A stretch of DNA of 64,000 nucleotides from Chthoniobacteraceae bacterium (GCA_947476255.1 CANJPY010000011.1:1-64000); one strand, 5' to 3'. Counted from the stretch's first letter, positions 37,208 to 47,679 are shown. Program-made: numbers and translations. Notes: a model not told the origin generated them from the sequence alone.

Positions 37208-38419
37208 ATGAATCTCGAAACAGCTCCTCTTTTCCGCCGAGACCTCTTCCAAACAATGGGAGCGGCAGCGGGTGCGCTATTGCTCAATGAGACAGTGTCG
37301 GCCGAGAACACTCCCGGCACACAGGTGGCCGACAAGACGTCCTCCATTCGAGTGACAGCACTCCGCACCTTTTGGGTGGCCTCGATTGTTTACATCAAGT
37401 TGGAAACCAATCACGGGATTTCGGGTTGGGGCGAGATCAAAGGGGTCGATCCCAGAGTCGCGCAGCCGTTGGTAAAATCCCTGTTCGAGCTACTTGAGGG
37501 TGAAAACCCCACGCGCATTGAGTACCTTTGGCAGAAAATATTTCGCGCCGAACGTTATGCACGCGGCGGTGCTTTTATGGTCCACACCTTGGCGGCGATC
37601 GACATGGCGTTATGGGACATTACTGGCAAGCTATGGCAGGTACCCGTTTATCGCCTGCTTGGAGGTCCGACCCGCAACAAGATCCGAGTCTACCACACGC
37701 CAAAAGCAGTCAAAGTTCCGCCTCATGGAATTTATGAAGCGGCAGGGAACCCCGCGGACATCGAACGCATGGTGAAGGCGATCAAGACCGCGCGTGAGAA
37801 AGTCGGCCCCGACGGCGCAGTGATGTTTGACGCACACTGCGCAGTGCCCCCCGCGACACTCATCCAACTGGCCGCCGCGATCTCGGCGTACGATGTCCTG
37901 TTTATCGAAGAACCGGCAGTACCGGGGAACATTGAGGTTTTCAAGCGTCTCAAAGAACAGATCCGGATCCCTTTTGCGACCGGAGAAAGGGACCGTACGA
38001 TCTTCGAAATGATCCAGTACCTGCAAAACGGGTGCATTGATATTCTCCAACCCGACTGCTGCCATACAGGCGGAATCAGCCAGATGCGCAAAATCGCAAC
38101 CCTCGCCGAAGCCTATCACGTGCCCCTTGCGCCGCACTGCACTGCGACCTTTCTAGGGATCGCCGCCAGTCTCCATGCCGCCGCCTCCATTCCTCTTTTT
38201 CTGATCCACGAATTTTATCCGGGCAATGTGGGCAAACATCTACCCGCCTTCACCAGCATGGCCCACGAGTACGACAAAGACGGCTATATTGGGCTGCCAC
38301 CCGGCCCGGGCCTTGGAGTCGAGGTCGACGAACCGGGGTTGCTTGCCGAATCTCAAAAGCCACAAACCTACAAGTGGCCGGGCGCGAAGTTAAAGGACGG
38401 CTCCATCGCTGACTACTGA
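37208..38419 (+). CDS. Enolase-superfamily paralog, Tat-like signal
   Basis: FRRDLFQTMGAAAGALLL signal; MFDAHC, FIEEP, FATGER, APHC; strong similarity to 35890-37104. Confidence 0.9.
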   Translation: MNLETAPLFRRDLFQTMGAAAGALLLNETVSAENTPGTQVADKTSSIRVTALRTFWVASIVYIKLETNHGISGWGEIKGVDPRVAQPLVKSLFELLEGENPTRIEYLWQKIFRAERYARGGAFMVHTLAAIDMALWDITGKLWQVPVYRLLGGPTRNKIRVYHTPKAVKVPPHGIYEAAGNPADIERMVKAIKTAREKVGPDGAVMFDAHCAVPPATLIQLAAAISAYDVLFIEEPAVPGNIEVFKRLKEQIRIPFATGERDRTIFEMIQYLQNGCIDILQPDCCHTGGISQMRKIATLAEAYHVPLAPHCTATFLGIAASLHAAASIPLFLIHEFYPGNVGKHLPAFTSMAHEYDKDGYIGLPPGPGLGVEVDEPGLLAESQKPQTYKWPGAKLKDGSIADY

Positions 38420-38474
38420 AGTGACTCCAAAAACTTCCAGCGAGGAGCAGTGATACATCGTGTGTGTCCGGTGC

Positions 38475-38497
38475 CTGCCTGCCTTCGAGGTAGGCAG
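38475..38497. terminator. Possible bidirectional terminator hairpin between convergent genes
   Basis: CTGCCTGCC-TTCGA-GGTAGGCAG (9-bp stem, one G-T wobble); no strong T-tract. Confidence 0.3.
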
Positions 38498-38513
38498 CTT
38501 CCTTCAAAGCGAC

Positions 38514-38939
38514 TCATTCGGCTTTACCTGCGGCGGGCGGTGGCCCTTTACGCGGTCCCTTTCCTTCTCCAGCCCCCGGGGGCCCCTCCCTGCGATGATT
38601 TTTTTGTTCGGCTTCGAACTTCGCTTTTTGCTCCGAGTTCAACTCTGCCATGATTGCGTCACCGCCAGCCTTTCTGATCGCGTGAGATTTTTCCCTCCTT
38701 TGTTCCTCGGAGAGTGGCTTGTCGTCGCGGAGGGACTTCATCTTGGCCATGTTCTCCTCCAAAATGGGCTTTATCTTCTGAACTTGGGCATCGCTCAGCC
38801 CAAGGTCGGTTTTCATTTTGGCGAGACGCTCTTCGGGTGATGGAGGATGTGGCGGCTGTTGGGCCAAAGCACTGGCGGAACAAAGCAGACTCAAACCCAA
38901 AACCGCAGAACGGAAGTGTTTGGAAGCAATTGAATTCAT
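38514..38939 (-). CDS. Spy/CpxP-like periplasmic protein
   Basis: Signal peptide plus LGLSDAQVQKIKPILEENMAKMKSLRDDKPLSEEQRREK...LNSEQKAKFEAEQ. Confidence 0.6.
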   Translation of the reverse strand: MNSIASKHFRSAVLGLSLLCSASALAQQPPHPPSPEERLAKMKTDLGLSDAQVQKIKPILEENMAKMKSLRDDKPLSEEQRREKSHAIRKAGGDAIMAELNSEQKAKFEAEQKNHRREGPPGAGEGKGPRKGPPPAAGKAE

Positions 38940-39107
38940 AGGGAATATGGAGCAAAATACAACAATCAACCCGCACGAAAGTATTTCCCATCGGTGAACC
39001 AATGATGCAGCGATTGTAAATGTGCAGTAAAGCTCTAGGCCATCCAGGGCCTTGAGCCTCCGCAAGATCCAACAGTCTCCGCTCCGCCAACTACCGGCCC
39101 GAAAACA

Positions 39108-39995
39108 CTACTTGGATTCCGGGGGCTTCGCTTTTGCAGCAGCGTCCGCAGCCGCCTTGGCTGCCCGGGCCGCAGCGGCTGCCTTGGCGGCCTCCTCTGC
39201 TTGAACTTCTAAAGGAGCCCATGAAGCCTCTGCTTTTTTGAGTTCGGCTTCGCTCAGCTGAAACGCCTTTAAAACACCAATGGCCATCAACTTATTCCCC
39301 TCCGTGTTCATGTGAACACCGTCGCTTGTGAGAACCTTTTGGTCAGGCTTGTTTAGCGCCTTGATCTTGTCTTGAAACTGGGAGTTCAGATCCGCCATCG
39401 GCAGCTTCTTATCCACGGCAAGCTTCCTCAGGAACTCATTATAGGGAGCCAGCTTTTGATTTTCAGGAGTGGCCAAATCCTCCTTGATGACAGTCGCCGT
39501 GAGGAGCACGGGCTTCACCCCAACAGCCTGTGCGGCATCCACGATGGCAGAAATATTTTTCACGTAGGTTCCCCTCTCTGGTTCACCAGGTTTGGTCGTG
39601 AAATTACCGGCAGCCGCTTGGGCATCATCCAACGGAACACCATTGGCTCCATGCCAGACATCGTTCACCCCGCAACTGAGCGTCATCCATTGAGGCTTTT
39701 TGCTGAGCACATCCTTCTCCAAACGAGCAAGCATTTGGTTGGACTTGTGGCCGCTAATCCCCGCAGGCACAGCCTCTACCGTCACCCCATTCGCAGCGAG
39801 TCCGGCAACTACAAGACGAACATAACCAGCTGGATTTGACCACCCTCCCGCAGTGATGGAGTCGCCTAAAAAGGCAATTTTCTCACCGGATTTGACAGCT
39901 ATTTCCGCAGAGGCAGAAAACGTGATGGCTCCGAAAGCCACCGCAAAAGCCGATTTGAGAACGAGAGAGGAACGAGACGATAGGGGTCGGAACAT
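39108..39995 (-). CDS. SGNH/GDSL hydrolase family protein, secreted
   Basis: IAFLGDSITAGGWSNPAGYVRLV, LSCGVNDVWHG, LTSDGVHMNTEGNKLMA; Ala/Lys-rich C-terminal tail. Confidence 0.85.
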   Translation of the reverse strand: MFRPLSSRSSLVLKSAFAVAFGAITFSASAEIAVKSGEKIAFLGDSITAGGWSNPAGYVRLVVAGLAANGVTVEAVPAGISGHKSNQMLARLEKDVLSKKPQWMTLSCGVNDVWHGANGVPLDDAQAAAGNFTTKPGEPERGTYVKNISAIVDAAQAVGVKPVLLTATVIKEDLATPENQKLAPYNEFLRKLAVDKKLPMADLNSQFQDKIKALNKPDQKVLTSDGVHMNTEGNKLMAIGVLKAFQLSEAELKKAEASWAPLEVQAEEAAKAAAAARAAKAAADAAAKAKPPESK

Positions 39996-40108
39996 AGGTC
40001 ATTCATTACGCCAACTACAGCGCAAGAGCAAGTTTAAGCGAGACTGAGCCCGAGCCCCTTCCGTAACCGCCTTGAAAACAGAGCAATGGAGGCGCCATGA
40101 GAAGGAAC

Positions 40109-41959
40109 TCAAAGCGCAATCTTTCGAAGTGCTGTGTACCCCTGCCCAGAAGAACTTTCTGAATCTGAATTCGCTTTCTCGAGATACGCCCGCCATCCGC
40201 CGAAATGAGTGATATCTGTTGCCCCCTCCAGAGCGGCAGGTTCGCACAAGAAGCCTTTTACCGTGGAACCATCAAAAAGATTTACGCTCCCAATCACCAT
40301 GGGCGATGGAACCTCAGCGACGAAAGAACCGAATGCTTCCGGGGTCATCGACCAAACCTCCAAATCGATCCCTTTGCCCCGCCCGCCTGCTTCCCGCACG
40401 AGCCCGGGCTTGGGTGGCAGCGTATTTGCGAGGGCGAAAAGATGATAGTTCCTTGCCGTGCGGCTCGCTTTGATGAATTGCGCACCGCGTGAGGTGAGCT
40501 GCCAGTTTAAGGGCTGGCCGGTTAAATGCGCACCCACAACCGCCAATAAAACAGATTCTCGCACCGGAGTTTCCACGTCAGGCTGATCCACGATGAGCGC
40601 CTTGGTTATCCCAAGTGCCCCCCCCGCTGATTTGTGCATTTGATCCGAAAACGCAAGGAGGGCACGGTCGTAACCAGCTGGGGCAATGAGTGTGACACCA
40701 AAGGGAAGACCACGCGGGCGTATTCCAGCGGGGACAGCCACGGCGGCAAGATCGAGCAGATTGACGAAATTCGTGTAGAAGCCGAGGTTTGAATTCAACG
40801 CGACGGGTGCGGCGGCAATTTCTTTGTGTGTGTAAATTGTCCCGGTTGTCGGCAGGAGCAACGCATCCATTTTTGCCCATTCGACACGGGTTCGGGCCTC
40901 TAGAACTTTGAGTTTATAAGCAGCGGCGAAGACATCCACCGCTTTGTATCGTTCGCCGCCAGCAATGATAGAACGCACTGTGGGGTCTATCTGCGCCGCG
41001 TCGCTTTCGATAAAAGAGCCAACAGCATGCAAGCGCTCCGCAACCCAAGGCCCCTGATACAGCAAAGAAGCCGCCTCGCGGAAAGGTGTAAAATCAATTT
41101 CAACCAAGCGTCCTCCTACTTCCAACACTCGCTCCTTCGCCCTTTTGAAAAGGGCTTCGGCAGCGGTATCACCGAAAAACTCGCAAGCCCCGCCCACGGG
41201 AACGCCAATAGTCGGTTTTTGAGGAAATGCACGCTGCGGCATTTCTCGTGAAAACGGTTCTTGTGGATCCAGAGCGGCGGCCGCGGCAAATACAACACCA
41301 GCGTCGTGGCAGCTTCCCGCAAAGATGGAGACGCAATCCAAGGACCGACACGCAGGAAAAACGCCTCGTGTGCTCAGTAAACCAAGCGAAGGTTTGAGCC
41401 CAACAATCTGGTTGAATGCCGCCGGTACACGTCCAGAGCCAGCTGTGTCTGTCCCAAGCGCAAATGCGACCACCCCTGAAGCGACCGCCACGGCTGAACC
41501 TGAACTTGAGCCGCCCGAAATGTACGCCGCATTAAACACTGACGCGCAGGCACCATACGGGGAGCGGGTGCCCACCAGTCCTGTCGCAAATTGATCCATG
41601 TTCGTCTTTCCAATGGGAATGGCTCCGGCAGCAATCAAGCGTTGGACAACCGCCGCAGAACCCTCGGGTTGGAAGGCAAAAGACGGACACGCCGCCGTCG
41701 TAGGCACCCCAGCCAAATCGATGTTATCCTTGATTGCGAACGGGATTCCATACAGAGGAAGCTTCTCGATCTGAGTAGGATCCAAACGCCTTGCGTAGTC
41801 CAAAATAAGCGCCTCGTCTAAAAGTGTGATCCAAACGTTAGGCTGTTTTGCGACAGCGACGCGGCGCAAACTTTCCAAAGCAATCTCCTCCGGCGATGCA
41901 CGGTTTTCACGGTAGATCTGGCGCAGATTGGCGAAGGTAAACACGGCTTTTTCGATCAT
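40109..41959 (-). CDS. atzF: Allophanate hydrolase
   Basis: Amidase signature GGSSSGSAVAVASGVVAFALGTDTAGSGRVPA, IKDNIDLAG; C-terminal AtzF-type domain (GAHLTGQPLNWQLTSRGA...); adjacent to carboxylase. Confidence 0.92.
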   Translation of the reverse strand: MIEKAVFTFANLRQIYRENRASPEEIALESLRRVAVAKQPNVWITLLDEALILDYARRLDPTQIEKLPLYGIPFAIKDNIDLAGVPTTAACPSFAFQPEGSAAVVQRLIAAGAIPIGKTNMDQFATGLVGTRSPYGACASVFNAAYISGGSSSGSAVAVASGVVAFALGTDTAGSGRVPAAFNQIVGLKPSLGLLSTRGVFPACRSLDCVSIFAGSCHDAGVVFAAAAALDPQEPFSREMPQRAFPQKPTIGVPVGGACEFFGDTAAEALFKRAKERVLEVGGRLVEIDFTPFREAASLLYQGPWVAERLHAVGSFIESDAAQIDPTVRSIIAGGERYKAVDVFAAAYKLKVLEARTRVEWAKMDALLLPTTGTIYTHKEIAAAPVALNSNLGFYTNFVNLLDLAAVAVPAGIRPRGLPFGVTLIAPAGYDRALLAFSDQMHKSAGGALGITKALIVDQPDVETPVRESVLLAVVGAHLTGQPLNWQLTSRGAQFIKASRTARNYHLFALANTLPPKPGLVREAGGRGKGIDLEVWSMTPEAFGSFVAEVPSPMVIGSVNLFDGSTVKGFLCEPAALEGATDITHFGGWRAYLEKANSDSESSSGQGYTALRKIAL

Positions 41960-41966
41960 AACTCGG

Positions 41967-44900
41967 TCAGTACTTTGAAAATTGAATCGTCTCCTCAGAG
42001 TTGGTCACAAGAACCAACAACGTCTGCCCCGGTTCAGTCCGAGCCCCCTTGGCGCACAGGATTTGCTGAATCCGACCTGCACAGGGTGCGCAAAGCGTTG
42101 TCTCCATTTTCATGGATTCGAGCACCACCAACTTCTGCCCAATCTCTACCGCCTCCCCCTCGTTCACAAGCACCTCCCAAATACTCCCTGGCAAATGCGC
42201 ACGTACAGGAATTGCGCCCTGTGGCAGTTCGAACTCAACAGGCTTTACCTCTTGCTCGGGAACAAAATCCACCACATTTTGCCCAGCCTCCTCCCAACGC
42301 TGGCGTTCTTCTGAAAACGCCCGCCGCTGCGACTCGCGAAACGCCTCGATACCAGAGGCGTTTTGTTCCAAGAACGATTGATATTCGCTCAGGCGAAAGG
42401 TGCCCTCCTCCACCCTCAGTTGAAAACGTCCGGTGAGGAAATCCTCGCGCTGCTTGAGCAAAGTGTCGGCACTGACGGGGTAAAACCGGATTTGATCGAA
42501 GAAACGCAGCAACCAGGGCTTCCCCGCGCGGAAATCTGGCGTCGTGCGATGCGTGTTCCAGACCTGCACCGTGCGGCCAACGAACTGGTAGCCCCCCGGT
42601 CCTTCCATCCCATAAATGCACATGTACGCGCCGCCTATGCCCACTGCATTCTCGGGCGTCCACGTGCGAGCGGGATTGTATTTTGTCGTCACCAAACGGT
42701 GCCGAGGATCAAGCGGCGTCGCGACTGGCGCACCCAGATAAACGTCGCCCAATCCGAGCACGAGATAGCGCGCGTTCAAAACGATCTCTCGCACCTCCTC
42801 TATACTCGAAAGTCCATTCATACGTCGGATAAACTCCAGGTTGCTCGGACACCACGGAGCATCAGGACGTACGGACTGCATGTACTTCTCAATCGCAAGC
42901 TGTGTGGACGGGTCGTCCCACGAAAGCGGTAAAAAAACCGTTCGGGAAGGGACTTCGATCGCATCCAAACTCGGCAAGCCTGCTTCGGCTGAAAGTAGAG
43001 CTTCCATCAAGACCCCAATAGAGATCACGCGCGAATCGTAGTGGATTTGTAGCGATCGGATACCCGGAGTCAGGTCGATTACGCCCGGTAGAGGATGGCG
43101 CTCGAGCCACTGCATCAGGGCATGGACGCGAAACCGCAGTGCCAAATCCAAGATCAACGGTCCGTATTCGACGAGGAGATATTTATCTCCCGCTCGCCTG
43201 TAGCACACCGAAGGAGTGTTCTTGTCTGGCGCGAGGGTCCACTGAACGGCATCTTCCACCGGTAAAACACAGCGAGGAACTGACTGTGAGGCCACGGCGG
43301 GTTCCAGAATTCCAACTTCTTCATCCTGCTCTCTCTCCGAAGCATTTGCCTGTGCGAGTGTGACCGGGTAAAAACGCACCGTGTCGCCCGGTTTGAGCTG
43401 ACCTATTTTCCAGAGTTCGCTTTGGACGATACAACAGGGACAAACAAATCCCCCCAAACTCGGTCCATCAGGCCCCAAAATAATGGGCATGTCGCCTGTG
43501 AAATCGATGGCACCCACAGCGTACGCGTTGTCGTGAATATTTGAGGGATGCAAGCCCGCTTCTCCGCCATCAGTTCTTGCAAACTGGGGCTTCGGACCGA
43601 TCAACCTGACACCTGTTCGGTTGGAATTGTAGTGGACCTTCCAATCCGTGGTGAAAACCATCTCGATGTCCTCGGGCGTGAAGAAGTCGGGAGCGCCGTG
43701 CGGTCCGTATAAAGCGCCTATCTCCCAGTGATGAGTGTATTTGGGGACGAGTCTTTCATCCAAAACTGGTGCGTCAGTCCGTGCTGTAAGCGATGTGCTC
43801 AAGTGCAGCACGTCTCCGAGACGCAACGCACGTCCTCCGTGACCACCAAACTTACCGAGTGTAAACGTCGCCCGACTGCCGAGATAAAGCGGGGCCTCAA
43901 ATCCTCCCTGTACCGCCAGATATGCCCTCGCACCGGACCCATTCACGGCTCCCATAGTTAAAGTGCCGCCCTTCGGAACGCTCACGACTTTCCAGCGCGG
44001 CACCGCCTCGCCGTTCAATGCCGCGCCCATGTCGGCCCCAGTGAGAACGATGCTGCAGGCGACATTAAATCGCAACGTCGGGCCAGTCATCGTGATTTCC
44101 AAGGCAGCATCCGTGTCGGCATTCCCAAGCAGACGGTTGCCAAAACGAAACGCCAGTCCGTCCATCGGACCCGAGGGCGGAACGCCTACGGCCCAATAAC
44201 CAAGGCGACCGGGATAGTCCTGCAGCGTGGTTTGGGCGCCGCCTTCAAGAACGTCGACGGAGTTCGGTTCGTACGACAAGGACCCCAGAAACGAGGTAGT
44301 CACATCGCCGCGCGCAAAAGTCTCGGAAGCGACGACGACTCTTAAGTATCCCAGATTTGATTCTAGTCCGTCGAACGCGGCATTTCCCAACGCAGCTTCC
44401 ATGCGGGAAATCGCTTCCGCACGGTCCTCCCCGAGCACGATGATTTTTGCGAGCAGCGGATCGTAATACGGCGTCACCTCGGTGCCGCTCTCCACCCAGG
44501 TTTCGCTGCGCACCGCCTCGGGCAGACACACACGGGTCAAAAGTCCGCAGCTCGGCTGGAAGTTCTTGCTGGCGTCCTCCGCGTATACACGAACCTGAAT
44601 GGAGTGCCCCTGCGGGGAATGGATGTAATCATCCAGAAAAGAAGAATCGCCTGCAGCAAGACGCACCATCCACTCTACAAGATCAATGCCCGTGACCGCC
44701 TCCGTGACGCCATGCTCCACCTGCAGGCGTGTGTTCACCTCCAAAAAATAAAACGAGCCTGAATCGGCGTCGCACACAAATTCCACAGTTCCCGCCGAGC
44801 GATAGTTGACCGCCGCCCCCAACCGAATCGCAGCCGCGGAAAGGGCTGAGCGTTGCTCGCTCGAAAGCCCGGGAGCTGGCGTCTCTTCGACCACTTTCTG

Positions 44901-45605
44901 GTGGCGCCTTTGTGCCGAACAATCTCTTTCCCCAAGCGACACCACCCTCCCTTGACCATCGCCAAAAATCTGCACCTCAATGTGTCTCGCTCGTGCCACA
45001 TACTTTTCGAGAAAAAGCCCTGATTCCTTGAAGTTACTCGCACTGAGCCGCTCAACGGCATCAAAGGACTCTTCAAGTTCCCCGTCATTCCGGCACACCC
45101 GCATGCCAATCCCGCCACCACCCGCCGTGCTTTTGAGCATCACAGGGTAGCCGATGAGGGCAGCCTCAACCAGTGCATGGGCTGCGTTCCTCAAAATACC
45201 GGATCCTGAAAGCAACGGAACCCCGTGCTCGGCCGCAATTTCCCGCGCGGTATGTTTAAGTCCGAATGCACGCATCTGTTCCGGCGCCGGTCCGATAAAA
45301 ATTAAACCGGCACCTTCGCAGGCTTTTGCAAAGTCTGGATTCTCGCTCAGAAATCCGTATCCAGGATGCACGGCCTGGGCCCCCGTTTTGGACGCCACCT
45401 CAAGGAGGCGTTCGACGTTGAGATAGCTTTCGGAAACCGCAGAGGGCCCCAGCAAAACGGCCTCATCGGCATCACTAACGTGAAGCGACTGCGCATCGGC
45501 CTCAGAAAAGACGGCTACGCTGGATACCTCCAACTTTCGGAGGGTACGCGTGATGCGTCTGGATATGGCGCCACGATTGGCGATTAGAACCTTGGAAAAC
45601 ATCAC
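41967..45605 (-). CDS. Biotin-dependent urea carboxylase or guanidine carboxylase
   Basis: Biotin carboxylase N-term ([17 protein letters not shown]...), KipI/KipA-like central region, biotinyl motif [10 protein letters not shown] at C-term. Confidence 0.93.
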   Translation of the reverse strand: MMFSKVLIANRGAISRRITRTLRKLEVSSVAVFSEADAQSLHVSDADEAVLLGPSAVSESYLNVERLLEVASKTGAQAVHPGYGFLSENPDFAKACEGAGLIFIGPAPEQMRAFGLKHTAREIAAEHGVPLLSGSGILRNAAHALVEAALIGYPVMLKSTAGGGGIGMRVCRNDGELEESFDAVERLSASNFKESGLFLEKYVARARHIEVQIFGDGQGRVVSLGERDCSAQRRHQKVVEETPAPGLSSEQRSALSAAAIRLGAAVNYRSAGTVEFVCDADSGSFYFLEVNTRLQVEHGVTEAVTGIDLVEWMVRLAAGDSSFLDDYIHSPQGHSIQVRVYAEDASKNFQPSCGLLTRVCLPEAVRSETWVESGTEVTPYYDPLLAKIIVLGEDRAEAISRMEAALGNAAFDGLESNLGYLRVVVASETFARGDVTTSFLGSLSYEPNSVDVLEGGAQTTLQDYPGRLGYWAVGVPPSGPMDGLAFRFGNRLLGNADTDAALEITMTGPTLRFNVACSIVLTGADMGAALNGEAVPRWKVVSVPKGGTLTMGAVNGSGARAYLAVQGGFEAPLYLGSRATFTLGKFGGHGGRALRLGDVLHLSTSLTARTDAPVLDERLVPKYTHHWEIGALYGPHGAPDFFTPEDIEMVFTTDWKVHYNSNRTGVRLIGPKPQFARTDGGEAGLHPSNIHDNAYAVGAIDFTGDMPIILGPDGPSLGGFVCPCCIVQSELWKIGQLKPGDTVRFYPVTLAQANASEREQDEEVGILEPAVASQSVPRCVLPVEDAVQWTLAPDKNTPSVCYRRAGDKYLLVEYGPLILDLALRFRVHALMQWLERHPLPGVIDLTPGIRSLQIHYDSRVISIGVLMEALLSAEAGLPSLDAIEVPSRTVFLPLSWDDPSTQLAIEKYMQSVRPDAPWCPSNLEFIRRMNGLSSIEEVREIVLNARYLVLGLGDVYLGAPVATPLDPRHRLVTTKYNPARTWTPENAVGIGGAYMCIYGMEGPGGYQFVGRTVQVWNTHRTTPDFRAGKPWLLRFFDQIRFYPVSADTLLKQREDFLTGRFQLRVEEGTFRLSEYQSFLEQNASGIEAFRESQRRAFSEERQRWEEAGQNVVDFVPEQEVKPVEFELPQGAIPVRAHLPGSIWEVLVNEGEAVEIGQKLVVLESMKMETTLCAPCAGRIQQILCAKGARTEPGQTLLVLVTNSEETIQFSKY

Positions 45606-46243
45606 GGCCAGATAAGAATGCGCACAGGCGTCGGGTGATAGGCGTTGCAGGGGTTATTGAGCTGCGGGCAGTTGGAGATGAGACAAAGCACGTCCATTTC
45701 AGCCCGCATTTCTACGTAGCGTCCGCTGCTGGAAACGCCGTCTTCAAACGTGAGCCCGCCGTCCTCGGTAACGGGAACGTTCATGAAAAAATTAATGTTG
45801 TGCGTGATATCACGCTTCGTCCAACCAGGTTGCCACTGGCGGATTCCGCGCAGAAAACTGTCACGGCAAGCGTGCATCGAGCGTTTTTCAAGAGCGTATC
45901 GCACCATATTGCTTTCGCAGGAGCAGGCACCGCCGAGGGTGTCGTGTCTGCCGCAGGTGTCAGCGGTGATGGTCAAAAGAGCATTGCCTCGTGTAGACAT
46001 GAGCTGGGTCCCTGCGCCAAGATAAAGACTTCCCTGCGCACGGATGGTGTCCTGAGCGCTATACCGCTCCGCAGGATCATGAGCATTGTAGAAAAGCGTA
46101 TCAGCGGCCTGATTGCCTTCCAGATCGACAATGCGCAACGTCTGACCTGCCTTGATTCCCTGCATCCAAGGCTCCCCGGCGGGAAGAGTGTATTCATAGA
46201 CTGCGTCAACGGGATGCAACAGACTTTCAACAAGATGGCTCAT
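45602..46243 (-). CDS. Urea carboxylase-associated protein 2 (DUF1989; carboxyguanidine deiminase subunit homolog)
   Basis: [52 protein letters not shown]. Confidence 0.9.
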   Translation of the reverse strand: MSHLVESLLHPVDAVYEYTLPAGEPWMQGIKAGQTLRIVDLEGNQAADTLFYNAHDPAERYSAQDTIRAQGSLYLGAGTQLMSTRGNALLTITADTCGRHDTLGGACSCESNMVRYALEKRSMHACRDSFLRGIRQWQPGWTKRDITHNINFFMNVPVTEDGGLTFEDGVSSSGRYVEMRAEMDVLCLISNCPQLNNPCNAYHPTPVRILIWP

Positions 46244-46965
46244 AGGAAATAGCGGCGAGTGATTTCAAAGCCACGTGTATTTTCCGGGCAAGAGACGCGG
46301 CAGACGTCCTGCTCGTTTGGCGGCGGAGAACTCCAGACGGTTAACTGGACCGGCTGCGGAGCGTAATGCGGCGAGGTATCCAGCGGATGAACGCACGTAT
46401 TTAAAATCACAAGCGTGTTCATCTCCGCACGCAGGTCCACATGCATCCCTGCTTTGGAATGGCCCTCGTGAAACTGCAGTCTCCCCTCTCGATCTGCGGT
46501 CACCTTTGCAAAGAAATTCACGTTCATGGCAAGGTCCCGTTCATCCATTCCATACTTGCCAAGCTCCGTGAGAAAATTATCGCGCGCATTGCGCCGCATC
46601 TCGTTCCGGGCCTCCTGGTAAGTCCGATGTCCGTATCTGGAAGCGACACCCGACTCGGTCGACCAGCCCGACAGCGGATCGTGCCACCCACAGGTGTCTT
46701 CGGTAATCGATACGAGAATCCGGCCCATGTCCGAGTAGAGGCAATGTCCAGCGGTCAGGCGCGCGGTGTGCTGGCACTTGAGCGTGTCGGGAAGATTGAG
46801 GCGCTCGTTTAAAAGCTCGAAGTTATAAAAGAGCGCGGAAACATTGCCAGAGTCGCCCAGCGATTCGAGTCGCAGAGTCGTGCCTCGTTTGAGGACATGC
46901 GACCAGTTGGCTCCGGAGGGAACCAATTCGGAAAAACGGATCAGTCGGGGGTCGATTTCAGCCAT
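46240..46965 (-). CDS. Urea carboxylase-associated protein 1 (DUF1989; carboxyguanidine deiminase subunit homolog)
   Basis: [64 protein letters not shown]; 4-bp overlap with UAAP2. Confidence 0.9.
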   Translation of the reverse strand: MAEIDPRLIRFSELVPSGANWSHVLKRGTTLRLESLGDSGNVSALFYNFELLNERLNLPDTLKCQHTARLTAGHCLYSDMGRILVSITEDTCGWHDPLSGWSTESGVASRYGHRTYQEARNEMRRNARDNFLTELGKYGMDERDLAMNVNFFAKVTADREGRLQFHEGHSKAGMHVDLRAEMNTLVILNTCVHPLDTSPHYAPQPVQLTVWSSPPPNEQDVCRVSCPENTRGFEITRRYFL

Positions 46966-46968
46966 GGT

Positions 46969-47418
46969 TCAATAGATTGGAGGAAGCAGTGTGGTAGTCA
47001 CGTTGAGATGCCCGTGCTTGACGCCTTTACAGGAAATGAGTTCGTCCGCGATGTCTTTCAGTCTCTCTCCTGGAGCCTGTGCAAGAATTACTTCCAAACT
47101 GTGATTGTGTTCCAGATGCACCCGCTGCGAGGTGATGATTTCCTTGAGGTACTGATGCTGGATCTTGATCAGGCGGCTTTGGAGGCCGGGTTTTGCGTGG
47201 TCATAAATGAGTGTAATCGTGGCAGCCATCACCTCCTTGCCGAACTCCTGCGCGTGCTGGACGAGTTGTTCACTAATCATCTTCGAAATGGCATCGGATC
47301 GACTCGCATAGCCCCGCTCCTCCACCATCGCGTCCAGCTTCACAAAAAGTGGTTCTGGCAAGGAAATGCTGATGCGTGCAGCAGGTGTGGCTTTGAGAGG
47401 TTTGCCCTTCATTCTCAA
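46969..47418 (-). CDS. NikR-like ribbon-helix-helix regulator with altered nickel-site residues
   Basis: RHH region ISISLPEPLFVKLDAMVEERGYASRSDAISKMI; NikR-type C-terminal domain ITLIYDHAKPGLQSRLIKIQHQYLKEIITSQRVHLEHNHSLEVILAQAPGERLKDIADELISCKGVKHGHL. Confidence 0.88.
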   Translation of the reverse strand: MRMKGKPLKATPAARISISLPEPLFVKLDAMVEERGYASRSDAISKMISEQLVQHAQEFGKEVMAATITLIYDHAKPGLQSRLIKIQHQYLKEIITSQRVHLEHNHSLEVILAQAPGERLKDIADELISCKGVKHGHLNVTTTLLPPIY

Positions 47419-47460
47419 TTCCCTTTAGCAGGCAGCGTGCTAGGCAGTGGCATCCGACGG

Positions 47461-47488
47461 ATGTGAAGAACAACTTTTTTCTTCACAC
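47461..47488. promoter_or_regulatory. Candidate NikR-like operator 1 (ATGTGA-N16-TCACAC)
   Basis: 28-bp dyad; internal perfect 9-bp arms TGTGAAGAA/TTCTTCACA; 43 bp upstream of the NikR-like start. Confidence 0.55.
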
Positions 47489-47519
47489 TAAACGAGACTC
47501 TTTCCGCTGTCGCTTTTTG

Positions 47520-47535
47520 AGCAACCAGCCTGCCG
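47520..47535 (-). promoter_or_regulatory. Possible sigma54-type -24/-12 promoter for the regulator/carboxylase operon
   Basis: Minus strand CGGCAGG-CTGG-TTGCT; GG-N10-GC spacing kept, two mismatches to TGGCACG-N4-TTGCW. Confidence 0.4.
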
Positions 47536-47548
47536 CGTTTTGCACAGA

Positions 47549-47576
47549 GTGTGAGAATCCGTGTGAATCCTCATAC
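47549..47576. promoter_or_regulatory. Candidate NikR-like operator 2 (GTGTGA-N16-TCATAC)
   Basis: One mismatch to the E. coli NikR operator pattern GTATGA-N16-TCATAC with identical spacing. Confidence 0.6.
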
Positions 47577-47664
47577 GGCCTGAACACTCCTCCCGCGTTT
47601 CACCAGCAGCCAGTGTCAGCCGTTTTCACTGAGCTCCTCGGTTTTTTTCAGACCGTAGCGCAGA

Positions 47665-47679
47665 TGGCACGCAGGTTGC
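47665..47679 (+). promoter_or_regulatory. sigma54-type -24/-12 promoter for the ABC transporter operon
   Basis: TGGCACG-CAGG-TTGC, exact match to core consensus and spacing, 39 bp upstream of the SBP ATG. Confidence 0.75.
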
